A stretch of 64,000 nucleotides of DNA from positions 186,001-250,000 of the forward strand of contig NZ_FOQH01000010.1 in the NCBI RefSeq assembly GCF_900113695.1, in the 5' to 3' direction. This stretch comes from Albimonas pacifica (GTDB lineage Bacteria; Pseudomonadota; Alphaproteobacteria; Rhodobacterales; Rhodobacteraceae). Positions within the stretch are counted from its first letter, which is position 1. Each line of letters opens with the position of its first letter. The notes beneath the pieces were generated by a model, which ran no database searches, had not been told where the DNA came from, and saw only the letters and a program-made list of their open reading frames with translations. The translations under genes were made by a program, and so were the position numbers. Below are positions 44,632 through 53,044 of the stretch, in pieces.

Positions 44632-45257
44632 CTAGGACGCGTCGCCTCCCGGCGCCAGCCCGCGCCGCGCGACGCGCAGCCGCCGGCGCCAGGCGACGGC
44701 GACGCAGGCCGCGGTCCAGATCGCGCCCAGCGTCACGGGGACGATCAGCACCACCGCCCAGCCGACGACCTCGGTGGCGATGCCGGGCCAGGCGAAGCCG
44801 CCGTTGGCGAGCGCGCCGCCCAGCAGCGACAGGCCGGGAAAGGCCAGCAGCCAGGCCGCGAGGCCGGAGAGGAGGGCGGAGCGCAGCCCCGCCAGCCGGA
44901 GCAGCGCCAGCATCAGCGCCAGCGCGGGGCCCAGCACCACCCACAGCGACAGCGCCGCCCCCAGCGCCGAGAACGCCGTGTGCACGTCCCAGCGCCCGAG
45001 GCCGGTGATCGCCGCCAGCGGCGGATGCGCCAGCGCGTAGGCCGCCGCGGCGAGCCCGCCCAGCGGCGCGAAGGGGAACAGGGCGGCGAAGACCAGCCCC
45101 GGCGCGATCCCCGGCGCGAAGGCGCGGGGACGGGCGCGGCCGCCGGGCGGGGCGTCCGGCGACGGCCCGCGCCGCGGCGCCTCTCCCGCGGGGGCGGAGA
45201 CGGGGGCGCGTCTCAGGATCGGGGCCCCGCGCGGCGGGACGGTGGGGGGAGGGTCAT
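44632..45257 (-). CDS. Multi-pass membrane protein with an apparent frameshift near its start
   Basis: The uninterrupted frame from GTG 44985 gives 117 residues that begin in mid-domain. The same frame stays coding-like upstream, with a membrane span (GLVFAALFPFAPLGGLAAAAYAL) and a Pro/Arg-rich N-terminus, but has no start codon there. An ATG at 45257 with AGGAGA at ideal spacing is out of frame by one base and reads into a stop after 14 codons. A run of six G (45244-45249; C on the coding strand) lies between, and one more base in this run would join the ATG to the frame (about 208 residues). Either a sequencing indel or a real frameshift. Function unknown. Confidence 0.55.
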
Positions 45258-45394
45258 GCCCGGTCTCCTGCGCCGCTTGGGCGATGGGGGGCGAGGCTAC
45301 GCCGCCCGGCCGGCCGCCGCCAGAGGCGCCGCGGCGGCTTTCGCGCAGGGCCGGGGCGGGGGAGGGCGGGGCCGCCGCCCTCCCCCCATGCGCG

Positions 45395-46267
45395 TCAGAG
45401 CAGGACGTCGGAGGCGTCGAGGTCGGCCTTCTCGACCCCGGCGAGCAGGATCCGCCCGCCGTCGAGGTCGAGGACCAGCCCGGCGCGGGTGTCGTCAGCC
45501 GACTTCATCAGCTTGTTGAAGCCGCCCGGGGCCGCGGTCTTGCGCAGGTCGAGCACGTCGCCGTCCCCGAAGTCCTTCACCACGTCGCGGCCGAAGGCCT
45601 TCACGAAGCGGAACTTGTCGTTCCCCCCGCCGCCCCAGAGCGCGTCGTTGGAGGCGCCGCCGTCGAGCAGGTCGTTGGCGTCGCCGCCCCACAGCCGGTC
45701 GTTGCCGGCCTGGCCGAAGAGCTTGTCCTTGCCCTCCTCGCCCCAGAGCTGGTCCTTGCCGTCGCCGCCCTTGAGCAGGTCGTTCCCCCGGCCGCCGCCG
45801 ACCTTGTCGGCGCCGCCGCGCAGGTCGAAGACGTCGGCGCCCTCGAAGTCGACGGGGTAGCCGTCGCTGGTCTTGTCGCCGGGACGCGCGATGTCGGCCA
45901 CGTCGTTGCCGACGTAGTTCCAGGAGAAATTCTTGAGGAAGTACTTCTCGAACGCCCGGATGTCGGAGCCCGAGTCCTCGCCCTTGATCGCCGAGATCAG
46001 CGAGCGGACGGAGAAGTCGGCGTTGGAGATCGTCACCGCCAGCTTCCCGTCGACCGAGGTCTTCCAGGTGTCGACGGTCCCGGCGCCCCGGCCGTTGATG
46101 TTGATGCCCGAGCCGGTGAGGATCGTGACCGTGTCGTCGTAGCGGATCGTCACCTTGGAAGAGCTGTTCTGCGTGCCGTCGCCCAGCAGGATGTTGCCGA
46201 GCTCTTCCATGAATTCCTGAAGGCTGATGTCCCAGCCCTTCGTGTACCGGACCTTCACCTTGGCCAT
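45395..46267 (-). CDS. RTX calcium-binding protein
   Basis: 290 residues, no signal peptide. Residues 1-140 form a beta-rich N-terminal domain (MAKVKVRYTKGWDISLQEFM onward). Residues 150-218 contain seven to eight consecutive nonapeptides of the RTX type (GGADKVGGG, RGNDLLKGG, DGKDQLWGE, EGKDKLFGQ, AGNDRLWGG and so on), expected to form a calcium-bound beta-roll. The C-terminal 70 residues end in DASDVLL, as in many type I substrates. ATG 46267 is preferred over 46273 because GGGGGG then lies at usable spacing. This region is lower in GC than its neighbours at the N-terminus. No transporter genes are adjacent. Confidence 0.85.
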   Translation of the reverse strand: MAKVKVRYTKGWDISLQEFMEELGNILLGDGTQNSSSKVTIRYDDTVTILTGSGININGRGAGTVDTWKTSVDGKLAVTISNADFSVRSLISAIKGEDSGSDIRAFEKYFLKNFSWNYVGNDVADIARPGDKTSDGYPVDFEGADVFDLRGGADKVGGGRGNDLLKGGDGKDQLWGEEGKDKLFGQAGNDRLWGGDANDLLDGGASNDALWGGGGNDKFRFVKAFGRDVVKDFGDGDVLDLRKTAAPGGFNKLMKSADDTRAGLVLDLDGGRILLAGVEKADLDASDVLL

Positions 46268-46435
46268 GGCCATCCCCCCGTCGGTTTCCGCAGCGACGGC
46301 CGGATGATCAGACGATATCGGGCCGCGCGAAGTCGTTAGCAGAGAGATGAACGTTGCGGAAGGGAGACCGGGGGCGAATGGTCGGGATGAATCGTCCTAT
46401 CCTGCCTGTCGGGGCGCTTCGCCGGGGGGGGCTCG

Positions 46436-46463
46436 GCCGCGCCCGGCCGGGGCCGGGCGCGGC
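46436..46463 (-). terminator. Hairpin after tldD
   Basis: GCCGCGCCCGGCC (46436-46448) pairs with GGCCGGGCGCGGC (46451-46463) just past the tldD stop. The loop is very short and there is no clear T-run, so termination is inferred from position. Confidence 0.5.
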
Positions 46464-46468
46464 GGGGC

Positions 46469-47902
46469 TCAGCCCGCCCTGGCGCCGCCGACGGTCAGGC
46501 CGCCGATCAGCAGGGTCGGCTGGCCGACGCCCACCGGCACCCACTGGCCGGCCTTGCCGCACATGCCCATGCCGGGGTCGAGCGCCATGTCGGTCCCCAC
46601 CGCCCGGATCTTCTGCAACGCCGTCGCCCCGTCGCCGATCAGCGTCGCGCCCTTCACCGGGTGCAGGACGCGGCCGTTCTTCACCCGGTAGGCCTCGGTG
46701 CAGGAGAACACGAACTTGCCGTTGGTGATGTCCACCTGGCCGCCGCCAAAGGCGACCGCGTGGATGCCGTCCTCGACCCCCGCCACCACGTCCTGCGGGC
46801 TCGCGTCGCCGGCGAGCATGATCGTGTTGGTCATCCGCGGCATCGGCGGGTGGGCGTAGCTCTGCCGCCGGCCGTTGCCGGTGGGCTCGACGCCCATCAG
46901 GCGGGCGTTCTGGCGGTCCTGCATGTAGCCGACCAGGCGGCCGTCCTCGATCAGCACGTTGCGCGCGGACGGCGTGCCCTCGTCGTCGATGGTGATCGAG
47001 CCGCGGCGGTCGGGGATGGTGCCGTCGTCGACCACCGTCACCCCCGGCGCGGCGATCATCTGGCCCATCAGGCCCGCGAAGGCCGAAGTCTTCTTCCTGT
47101 TGAAATCGCCCTCCAGCCCATGGCCCACGGCCTCGTGCAGCAGGATGCCGGGCCAGCCGGAGGAGAGGGCCACGTCCATCACGCCGGCGGGGGCGTCCTC
47201 GGCCTCGAGGTTGACCAGCGCCTGGCGGGTGGCCTCGTCCACGAGCCGCCTGCCGTGCTCGGGGTCCATCACCGCCTCGACGCCGAAGCGGCCGCCGCCG
47301 CCGGCGGAGCCGCTCTCGCGCCGGCCGCCCGATTCGCAGATCACCGAGACGTTCATGCGCACCAGCGGGCGGACGTCGGCCACGCGGCGGCCCTCGGGGC
47401 GCAGGATCTCGATCTCCTGCATCGAGCAGGCTAACGATACCGTGACCTGCGCAACCTTCGGCTCCCGCGCGCGGGCGTAGGCGTCGAGCTCCGAGAGGAG
47501 GGTGACGCGGGCCTGGAAGTCGGGGCCCTCCAGCGGGTCGTCGTCGGAATAGAGGCGGCGGTTGGTGGCCTGCGGGGGCGCGGCCGGACCGGTCCCGCCG
47601 CCGTCGCGGGCGGCCAGGCGGCAGGTCTGCGCGGCCCGTTTCAGGGCGGCGGCGGAGAGCTCGGTCGAATGGGCGTAGCCCGAGGCCTCGCCGCAGACGG
47701 CGCGCAGGCCGAATCCCTCGCCGGCGTCGTAGCTTGCGGTGCGCAGGCGGCCGTCGTCGAAGGCCAGCGCCTCGGAGCGGCGACGCTCGAGATACAGTTC
47801 GCCGTCGTCGGCGCCTGCGACAGCCTCGCGCAGGATGGCGAGCGCCTCCGCTTCGTCGAGGGCGGTCTCGAACGGGCGGAACGGGTCGCGGGACCGGGTC
47901 AT
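46469..47902 (-). CDS. tldD: Metalloprotease TldD
   Basis: A 477-residue TldD, which with TldE forms a zinc protease that degrades unfolded small peptides and processes some modified peptides. The zinc motif HEAVGHGLEGD is at about residues 263-273. Other family blocks are IPDRRGSITIDDEGTPS, MQDRQNARLMG, NGRRQSYAHPPMPRMTNTIM, GGQVDITNGKFVFSCTEAYRVKNG and the C-terminal GMCGKAGQWVPVGVGQPTLLIGGLTVGG. GAAGGAGC precedes the ATG. It is divergent from ctaC, an arrangement I know from Rhodobacteraceae. Confidence 0.96.
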   Translation of the reverse strand: MTRSRDPFRPFETALDEAEALAILREAVAGADDGELYLERRRSEALAFDDGRLRTASYDAGEGFGLRAVCGEASGYAHSTELSAAALKRAAQTCRLAARDGGGTGPAAPPQATNRRLYSDDDPLEGPDFQARVTLLSELDAYARAREPKVAQVTVSLACSMQEIEILRPEGRRVADVRPLVRMNVSVICESGGRRESGSAGGGGRFGVEAVMDPEHGRRLVDEATRQALVNLEAEDAPAGVMDVALSSGWPGILLHEAVGHGLEGDFNRKKTSAFAGLMGQMIAAPGVTVVDDGTIPDRRGSITIDDEGTPSARNVLIEDGRLVGYMQDRQNARLMGVEPTGNGRRQSYAHPPMPRMTNTIMLAGDASPQDVVAGVEDGIHAVAFGGGQVDITNGKFVFSCTEAYRVKNGRVLHPVKGATLIGDGATALQKIRAVGTDMALDPGMGMCGKAGQWVPVGVGQPTLLIGGLTVGGARAG

Positions 47903-47982
47903 GAGGGCTCCTTCGCGCGGGGGCGGACCGGTTCGGAGAGAAACGGCCCGGGTCTGAGAGGGCGGGCTGCCCTACACGTGGC

Positions 47983-47999
47983 GCAATGCGCCGCATTGC
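47983..47999. promoter_or_regulatory. Perfect 17-bp palindrome between tldD and ctaC
   Basis: GCAATGCG-C-CGCATTGC is a perfect 8+1+8 inverted repeat in the 246-bp divergent region, 150-166 bp before ctaC. It has the same geometry as the palindrome upstream of pntA but a different sequence. Candidate operator. Confidence 0.45.
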
Positions 48000-48148
48000 T
48001 CAACCGTCTCGCATATGATCGTTTCCGCGGCGAAATTCACTAGCCTGAGGCGAAGGGTCTGGCGTATGCCGCCCCCGCCATGCCAAGGAACCGGCGATCG
48101 CCGGAGCGGCCTTTCCCGGCCGCCGAAGAACAAGGGGGAAGATCGGAC

Positions 48149-49066
48149 ATGCGAGCTGGCAAGATGGCGTCGATCCTGTCCGGGCTGACGAGCGGCCTGA
48201 CCGCCGCGGTCGCCGCGCCCGCGGCTTTCGCGCAGGACGCCGCCACCATCATCGGGATCCCGCATCCCGGCGGCACCGGCTTCCAGCATGCGGCGACGGA
48301 GCTGGCCTCCGACCTGCACTGGCTGGACGGGTTCCTGCTGGTGATCATCACGGTGATCGTGCTGTTCGTCACCGCGCTGATGGCCTTCGTGGTGTTCCGC
48401 TTCAACGAGAAGGCGAACCCCAAGCCCGCGACCTTCACCCACAACTCGCTGGTCGAGGTGGTGTGGACCGTGGTGCCGATCGTGATCCTGGTGGCGATCG
48501 CCATCCCCTCGCTGCAGCTGCTGTCCAAGCAGGTGACGATCCCCGAGGCGGACCTGACCATCAAGGCCACCGGCAACCAGTGGTACTGGTCCTACGAGTA
48601 TCCCGATCCGAACGGCGAGGAGGACTTCGCCTTCGACGCGATGATGGTCGGCTACGGCTACAAGGACTACGACACCGCGGTCGCCAACGTCGGCGACGAA
48701 ATGCAGGCCGCCGGCGTCACCCGCGAGAATTACCGCCTGCAGACCAACACCTTCGTGGTGGTCCCGGTGGGCAAGGTGGTGCGGATGCAGGTGACCGCCT
48801 CGGACGTGATCCACTCCTGGACCGTGCCCGCCTTCGGCGTGAAGATGGACGGCATCCCCGGCCGCCTGAACGAGATCTGGTTCCAGGTCGACGAGCCCGG
48901 CATCTACTACGGCCAGTGCTCGGAGCTCTGCGGCAAGGACCACGCCTACATGCCGATCTCGGTCAAGGCCGTTTCCGAGGCCGAGTACGAGACCTGGCTG
49001 GCCGAGTCGAAGGAGATGTACGCCGGCGTGACCCGCGACGTCTCGGTCGCGGCGCTGGCCGACTGA
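48149..49066 (+). CDS. ctaC: Cytochrome c oxidase subunit II
   Basis: A 305-residue subunit II of aa3-type cytochrome c oxidase (EC 7.1.1.9), which accepts electrons from cytochrome c at its CuA centre. A signal peptide (about 1-27, ending AFAQDA) is followed by two membrane spans (about 55-85 and 100-125) and the periplasmic cupredoxin domain. That domain carries the aromatic patch GNQWYWSYEYPD, the first CuA His in ASDVIHSWTVPAFGVKMD and the CSELCGKDHAYM motif (both Cys, His and Met ligands). ATG 48149 has AAGGGGGA upstream; an ATG at 48080 is unlikely. Subunit I is not in the window. Confidence 0.97.
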   Translation: MRAGKMASILSGLTSGLTAAVAAPAAFAQDAATIIGIPHPGGTGFQHAATELASDLHWLDGFLLVIITVIVLFVTALMAFVVFRFNEKANPKPATFTHNSLVEVVWTVVPIVILVAIAIPSLQLLSKQVTIPEADLTIKATGNQWYWSYEYPDPNGEEDFAFDAMMVGYGYKDYDTAVANVGDEMQAAGVTRENYRLQTNTFVVVPVGKVVRMQVTASDVIHSWTVPAFGVKMDGIPGRLNEIWFQVDEPGIYYGQCSELCGKDHAYMPISVKAVSEAEYETWLAESKEMYAGVTRDVSVAALAD

Positions 49067-49265
49067 TCCGACCCGCGGACGGGGCCCCGCGCCCCGCCCG
49101 CCCGACCTCCTCCGCCGCGGGCCGCCTCGCCGGACCGCGGCGCGGCCTCCCCCGAGCGGGAGGCCCGAGCGGAGCGCGGCGCCCGACGCCCGCCCCCACG
49201 ACCGCCACCGCCGCCCTCGCCGCGATCCGCGCGGGGCGCGAGAGCCAGGACGCCGACGCCGCCCC

Positions 49266-50240
49266 ATGACCGACGCCTCGATCATCGACACCGCCCGCGA
49301 GCCGGTCTCCGGCCAGCCGAAGGAGCCGTCGGTCCGCGACTACGTCAGCCTGCTGAAGCCGCGGGTGATGTCGCTGTCGATCTTCACGGCGCTGGTGGGG
49401 ATGCTCTGCGCGCCGGCGTCGCTGAACCCGGTGGTCGGCTTCGCCGCGATCCTGTGCATCGCGGTCGGGGCCGGCGCCTCGGGCGCGCTGAACATGTGGT
49501 GGGACGCCGACATCGACGCCAAGATGCGCCGCACCGCGGGCCGCCCGATCCCCGACGGCCGCATGGCCGCGGGCGAGGCGCTGGCCTTCGGCCTGGCGCT
49601 GTCGGTGCTGTCGGTGATGATGCTGGCCGTCTTCACGAACCCGCTGGCGGGGGGGCTGCTGGCCTTCACCATCTTCTTCTACGTCGTGATCTACTCGATG
49701 TGGCTGAAGCGCTCGACGCCGCAGAACATCGTCATCGGCGGGCTGGCCGGCGCGCTGCCGCCGCTGGTCGGCTGGGCGGCGGCGACGGGCTCGGTCGGGA
49801 TCGCGCCGCTGCTGATGGTCGGGCTGATCTTCATGTGGACCCCGCCGCATTTCTGGGCGCTCGCGCTCTTTGCGGAGACGGACTACGAGAAGGCCGACGT
49901 GCCGATGCTGCCCAACGTGGCCGGCGACGCCGAGACCCGCAGGCAGATCCTGATCTACGCGCTGCTGCTCGCCCCGGTGGCGATCGCCCCCGCCTTCACG
50001 GTGGCGGGCGGGCCGCTCTATCTGGCGGTGGCGCTCTACTTCAACGCGCGCTTCGCGGCGGGGGCCTGGCGGCTCCGCCGGAGGGACGAGGCGCAGGCGA
50101 AGGCCGACAAGTATGCGGCCGAGAAGGCGTTCTTCCGCCTCTCGCTGCACTTCCTGTTCTGGTCCTTCGCAGCGCTGCTGGGCGAGGCCGCGCTGCGCGC
50201 CGCGCTCGGCGACTACGCCGCCGCCATGCAGCTCTTCTGA
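49266..50240 (+). CDS. ctaB: Protoheme IX farnesyltransferase (heme O synthase)
   Basis: A 324-residue UbiA-superfamily membrane enzyme (EC 2.5.1.141) that converts heme B to heme O for the oxidase. Visible features: DYVSLLKPRVM, the first Asp-rich motif NMWWDADIDAKMRRTAGRPIPDGR (about 76-99), YSMWLKRSTPQNIVIGGLAGALPPLVGW and FMWTPPHFWALALF, followed by DYEKADVPMLPNVAG. It has about nine spans. No clear ribosome-binding site precedes the ATG, and the 199-bp gap after ctaC is GC-rich without a gene. Confidence 0.96.
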   Translation: MTDASIIDTAREPVSGQPKEPSVRDYVSLLKPRVMSLSIFTALVGMLCAPASLNPVVGFAAILCIAVGAGASGALNMWWDADIDAKMRRTAGRPIPDGRMAAGEALAFGLALSVLSVMMLAVFTNPLAGGLLAFTIFFYVVIYSMWLKRSTPQNIVIGGLAGALPPLVGWAAATGSVGIAPLLMVGLIFMWTPPHFWALALFAETDYEKADVPMLPNVAGDAETRRQILIYALLLAPVAIAPAFTVAGGPLYLAVALYFNARFAAGAWRLRRRDEAQAKADKYAAEKAFFRLSLHFLFWSFAALLGEAALRAALGDYAAAMQLF

Positions 50241-50264
50241 GCCGAGGGGAGAAAGGGAAGTCCG

Positions 50265-50417
50265 ATGATCCCCAAGGAGGAACACGAGCTCCACCGCCGC
50301 CGCCGCGGGCGCAACTTCGCGCTGGGCGGGGCGCTGCTGGCCTTCGTGCTGCTGGTCTTCGCCGTCACCATCGTCAAGCTGTCGGAGGGCCAGATCGGCT
50401 CTCTGCAGGGCTACTGA
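50265..50417 (+). CDS. Small single-span cytochrome oxidase cluster protein
   Basis: A 50-residue protein: a charged N-terminus (MIPKEEHELHRRRRGRN), one membrane span (FALGGALLAFVLLVFAVTIV) and a short tail ending SLQGY. GAAAGGG lies 7 nt before the ATG, and its stop is 1 bp before the ctaG start, so it is part of the ctaC-ctaE operon. Rhodobacterales and relatives carry a small ORF in this position (often annotated as a CoxF-type assembly protein), so I regard it as real. Its exact function is not known to me. Confidence 0.85.
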   Translation: MIPKEEHELHRRRRGRNFALGGALLAFVLLVFAVTIVKLSEGQIGSLQGY

Positions 50418-50418
50418 C

Positions 50419-51033
50419 ATGAACGGGTGGTGGAAAGGGCTCGAGCCGCAGGCGCGCACCGCGCTGCGCTGCCTCGGGCTGCTGGCGGTGATGGCCTCCC
50501 TGACCGTGCTGGCGGTGCCGTTCTACTCGTGGTTCTGCCGGGTGACCGGCTACGGCGGCGAGACCAACGTCGCCGCGGTGAACGAGAAGGGCGTGCTGGA
50601 CCAGACCATCAAGGTCCGTTTCGACGCCAACGTCGAGCGCGGCTTCCCCTGGACCTTCAAGCCCGAGACCCGGGAGATGGAGATCAGGATCGGGGAGACG
50701 GGCCTGGCCTTCTACGAGGCGACCAACAACAGCGACCGTCCGATCGCGGGGCAGGCGTCCTACAACGTCGCGCCCTTCTCGGCGGGCTACTACTTCACCA
50801 AGATCGACTGCTTCTGCTTCACCTACCAGGTGCTGCAGCCGGGCGAGTCCATCATGATGCCGGTCACGTTCTTCGTGGACCCGGAGATCGTGCAGGACCG
50901 CGAGGCGAAGCATGTGCATACGATCACGCTGAGCTATACGTTCCACGAAACCGACGTCCAGGACGAGGACCGGACCACCGAGGCGACCGACGCCTCGGCG
51001 GTGCTGCCGGCGCCTGCGCAGGACGTCAACTGA
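50419..51033 (+). CDS. ctaG: Cytochrome c oxidase assembly protein CtaG (Cox11)
   Basis: 204 residues. CtaG/Cox11 is a membrane-anchored copper chaperone that inserts CuB into subunit I. It has one N-terminal membrane span (about 18-38, LLAVMASLTVLAVPFYSWFC) followed by a periplasmic immunoglobulin-like domain. That domain has the strictly conserved copper motif CFCF (in KIDCFCFTYQVL, about residues 133-144) and family blocks NVAPFSAGYYF, PGESIMMPVTFFVDPEI and ITLSYTFHET. It starts 1 bp after the small ORF stop. Confidence 0.96.
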   Translation: MNGWWKGLEPQARTALRCLGLLAVMASLTVLAVPFYSWFCRVTGYGGETNVAAVNEKGVLDQTIKVRFDANVERGFPWTFKPETREMEIRIGETGLAFYEATNNSDRPIAGQASYNVAPFSAGYYFTKIDCFCFTYQVLQPGESIMMPVTFFVDPEIVQDREAKHVHTITLSYTFHETDVQDEDRTTEATDASAVLPAPAQDVN

Positions 51034-51084
51034 CGGCATCAGGACGGCGCGCGCCGGGACCGACTTTCCGAGGGGAGACACGCC

Positions 51085-51885
51085 ATGGCCCACGAGAAGA
51101 ACCACGACTACCACATCCTGAGCCCCAGCCCCTGGCCGCTGCTGGGCTCGCTCGGCGCCTTCGTCATGCTGTTCGGCGCCGTGATGTGGATGCACGACGG
51201 CGGCCCCTGGCTGTTCATCATCGGCTTCCTGGGCGTGCTCTACGTCATGTTCGGCTGGTGGCGCGACGTGGTGATCGAGAGCCGGGCCGGCGACCACACC
51301 CCGGTGGTGCAGCTGGGCCTGCGCTACGGCGTGATCATGTTCATCATCTCCGAGGTGATGTTCTTCGCCGCCTGGTTCTGGACCTTCTTCAAGCACGCGC
51401 TCTACCCCGGCGGCGCCGAGCAGCCGGTCGAGTTCAGCACCTGGCCGCCGCAGGGGATCGAGACCTTCGACCCCTGGCACCTGCCGCTGATCAACACGCT
51501 GATCCTGCTGCTGTCGGGCTGCTTCGCCACCTGGGCGCACCATGCGATCGCCCATGACAACGACCGCAAGACCATGGCCCAGGCCCTGATCGGCGCCGTG
51601 GCGCTGGGCGTGGTGTTCACCATCTGCCAGGCCTACGAGTACCAGCACGCCACGTTCTCGTTCTCGGGCAACATCTACGGCGGCACCTTCTTCATGGCGA
51701 CCGGCTTCCACGGCCTGCACGTGATCATCGGGACCATCTTCCTGGCGATCTGCATGCTGCGCGCCTTCGCCGGCCACTTCACCGCCGAGAAGCACATCGG
51801 CTACGAGGCGGCGGCCTGGTACTGGCACTTCGTCGACGTGGTCTGGCTGTTCCTGTTCGCGGCCGTCTACATCTGGGGCGCCTGA
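51085..51885 (+). CDS. ctaE: Cytochrome c oxidase subunit III
   Basis: A 266-residue subunit III, a membrane protein that stabilises the catalytic core of aa3 oxidase. It has seven spans. Family residues include [66 protein letters not shown] (with the buried Glu of the lipid/proton region), [23 protein letters not shown], the [18 protein letters not shown] block and the final [28 protein letters not shown] precedes the ATG. A hairpin follows at 51936-51959. Confidence 0.97.
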   Translation: MAHEKNHDYHILSPSPWPLLGSLGAFVMLFGAVMWMHDGGPWLFIIGFLGVLYVMFGWWRDVVIESRAGDHTPVVQLGLRYGVIMFIISEVMFFAAWFWTFFKHALYPGGAEQPVEFSTWPPQGIETFDPWHLPLINTLILLLSGCFATWAHHAIAHDNDRKTMAQALIGAVALGVVFTICQAYEYQHATFSFSGNIYGGTFFMATGFHGLHVIIGTIFLAICMLRAFAGHFTAEKHIGYEAAAWYWHFVDVVWLFLFAAVYIWGA

Positions 51886-51935
51886 GCCGCCGGCTCGTCC
51901 CGCCCCCCGCCGCGACCCGTCGCGCGACGATCCCG

Positions 51936-51959
51936 AAGGGGCGGCCTCGGCCGCCCCTT
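51936..51959 (+). terminator. Hairpin after ctaE
   Basis: AAGGGGCGGCC (51936-51946) pairs with GGCCGCCCCTT (51949-51959). The loop is very short and the T-run weak, so it may reduce rather than stop transcription into surf1. Confidence 0.5.
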
Positions 51960-52037
51960 CCGCGTTCGGGGCCCCGTCGCCCCTTCCGCCGCCGGCGCCG
52001 CGCCGGCGGGCCCCCTCCTCCGATCCCAGGAGCCTGC

Positions 52038-52727
52038 ATGTCCTCCCGCACTCCCCGCGCCCGCCTGGTCTTCGCCCTCGTCATCGGCCTGGGCGGGGTG
52101 GCGATCCTCTGCGCCCTGGGGACCTGGCAGGTGCAGCGCCTGGCCTGGAAGGAGGGGCTGATCGCGGAACTGGAAGGGCGGCTCGCCGCCGCGCCCGAGG
52201 CCCTGCCCGAGGCGCCGACGGAGGCGCGGGACGAGTACCTGCGCGTCGCCGTGACCGGCGACTACCGGCCCGGCGAGATCCACGTCCTGACCTCGCGCAA
52301 GCCCTGGGGCCCCGGCTTCCGCATCGTCGCCCCCTTCGAGACCGAGGCCGGCCGGCGGATCCTGGTCGACCGCGGCTTCGTGCCGGAGACGGAAAAGGGC
52401 GCCGCGCGGACGCTGCCCGAGGGGGTCGAGGTCACGGGCGCGCTGCTCTGGCCGCAGGAGGTCGACGGCTTCACCCCCGATCCGGACCGCGAGGCCAACA
52501 TGTGGTTCGCCCGCGACCTGCCGGCGATGGCCCAGGCGCTGGACGCCGAGCCGATCCTGGTGGTGGCCGAGGCCGACCCCGCCGCCGCCCCCGACGCGCT
52601 GCCCGCCGCCTGGCCGCTGACGGTGAACCTGACCAACGACCACCTGGAATACGCGATCACCTGGTTCGGTCTGGCCGCGGTCTGGGCCGGCATGTCCATC
52701 GCCTTCGGGATGCGCCGGCGGGCCTGA
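52038..52727 (+). CDS. surf1: SURF1 family cytochrome oxidase assembly protein
   Basis: 229 residues. SURF1 proteins help insert heme A into subunit I. The layout is typical: an N-terminal span (about 11-31, with LGTWQVQRLAWKEGLI just after it), a periplasmic domain (VTGDYRPGEIHVLTSRKPWGPGFRIVAPFET, VDRGFVP) and a C-terminal span ending NDHLEYAITWFGLAAVWAGMSIAF, the family's most conserved stretch. CAGGAG precedes the ATG. It is the last gene of the oxidase cluster. Confidence 0.95.
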   Translation: MSSRTPRARLVFALVIGLGGVAILCALGTWQVQRLAWKEGLIAELEGRLAAAPEALPEAPTEARDEYLRVAVTGDYRPGEIHVLTSRKPWGPGFRIVAPFETEAGRRILVDRGFVPETEKGAARTLPEGVEVTGALLWPQEVDGFTPDPDREANMWFARDLPAMAQALDAEPILVVAEADPAAAPDALPAAWPLTVNLTNDHLEYAITWFGLAAVWAGMSIAFGMRRRA

Positions 52728-52747
52728 GCGGCGGGCGGCGCGCCCGC

Positions 52748-52822
52748 CGCCGGCGCGCGCCGGGTCGGCGGACGGCCCGCCCGCCCACCCCCGCCCGCCG
52801 ACCCGGCCCGCGCCGACGCCGC
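52748..52822. repeat. Palindromic repeat family B, copy 1
   Basis: A GC palindrome, GCCGGCGCGCGCC... / ...CCGCGCCGACGCC with inner arms CCGGGTCGGCGG / CCGCCGACCCGG, around a loop region (52773-52796) identical over 24 bp to that of copy 2 at 56213-56236. It lies just after surf1. Confidence 0.8.
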
Positions 52823-52906
52823 GGAGCGGGGCGCAGGGGGGCGGGCCTGGGCAGGGGCGCCCGGGGGCGTGCGGCCGGGGCCGCGGCGCCGCGCTGCGGC
52901 GTTACT

Positions 52907-52922
52907 GACCGTTCGGCCGGTC
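52907..52922. promoter_or_regulatory. Candidate operator upstream of the MBL-fold gene
   Basis: GACCG-N6-CGGTC forms an inverted repeat of the kind bound by TetR-family repressors (family consensus often TGACC-type arms). It lies 123 bp before the MBL-fold start. No TetR gene is adjacent, so this is tentative. Confidence 0.3.
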
Positions 52923-53044
52923 GACAAGGTCATCAGCCGGGCTTACGGCATGGTATGACTCGAACGAATCGGATCGACGCGCGCAGGCTGCAGGCTCCGC
53001 GAGGGCCGCGCCGCGCCGCACAACGAACGCTGAGGGAGACCTTC

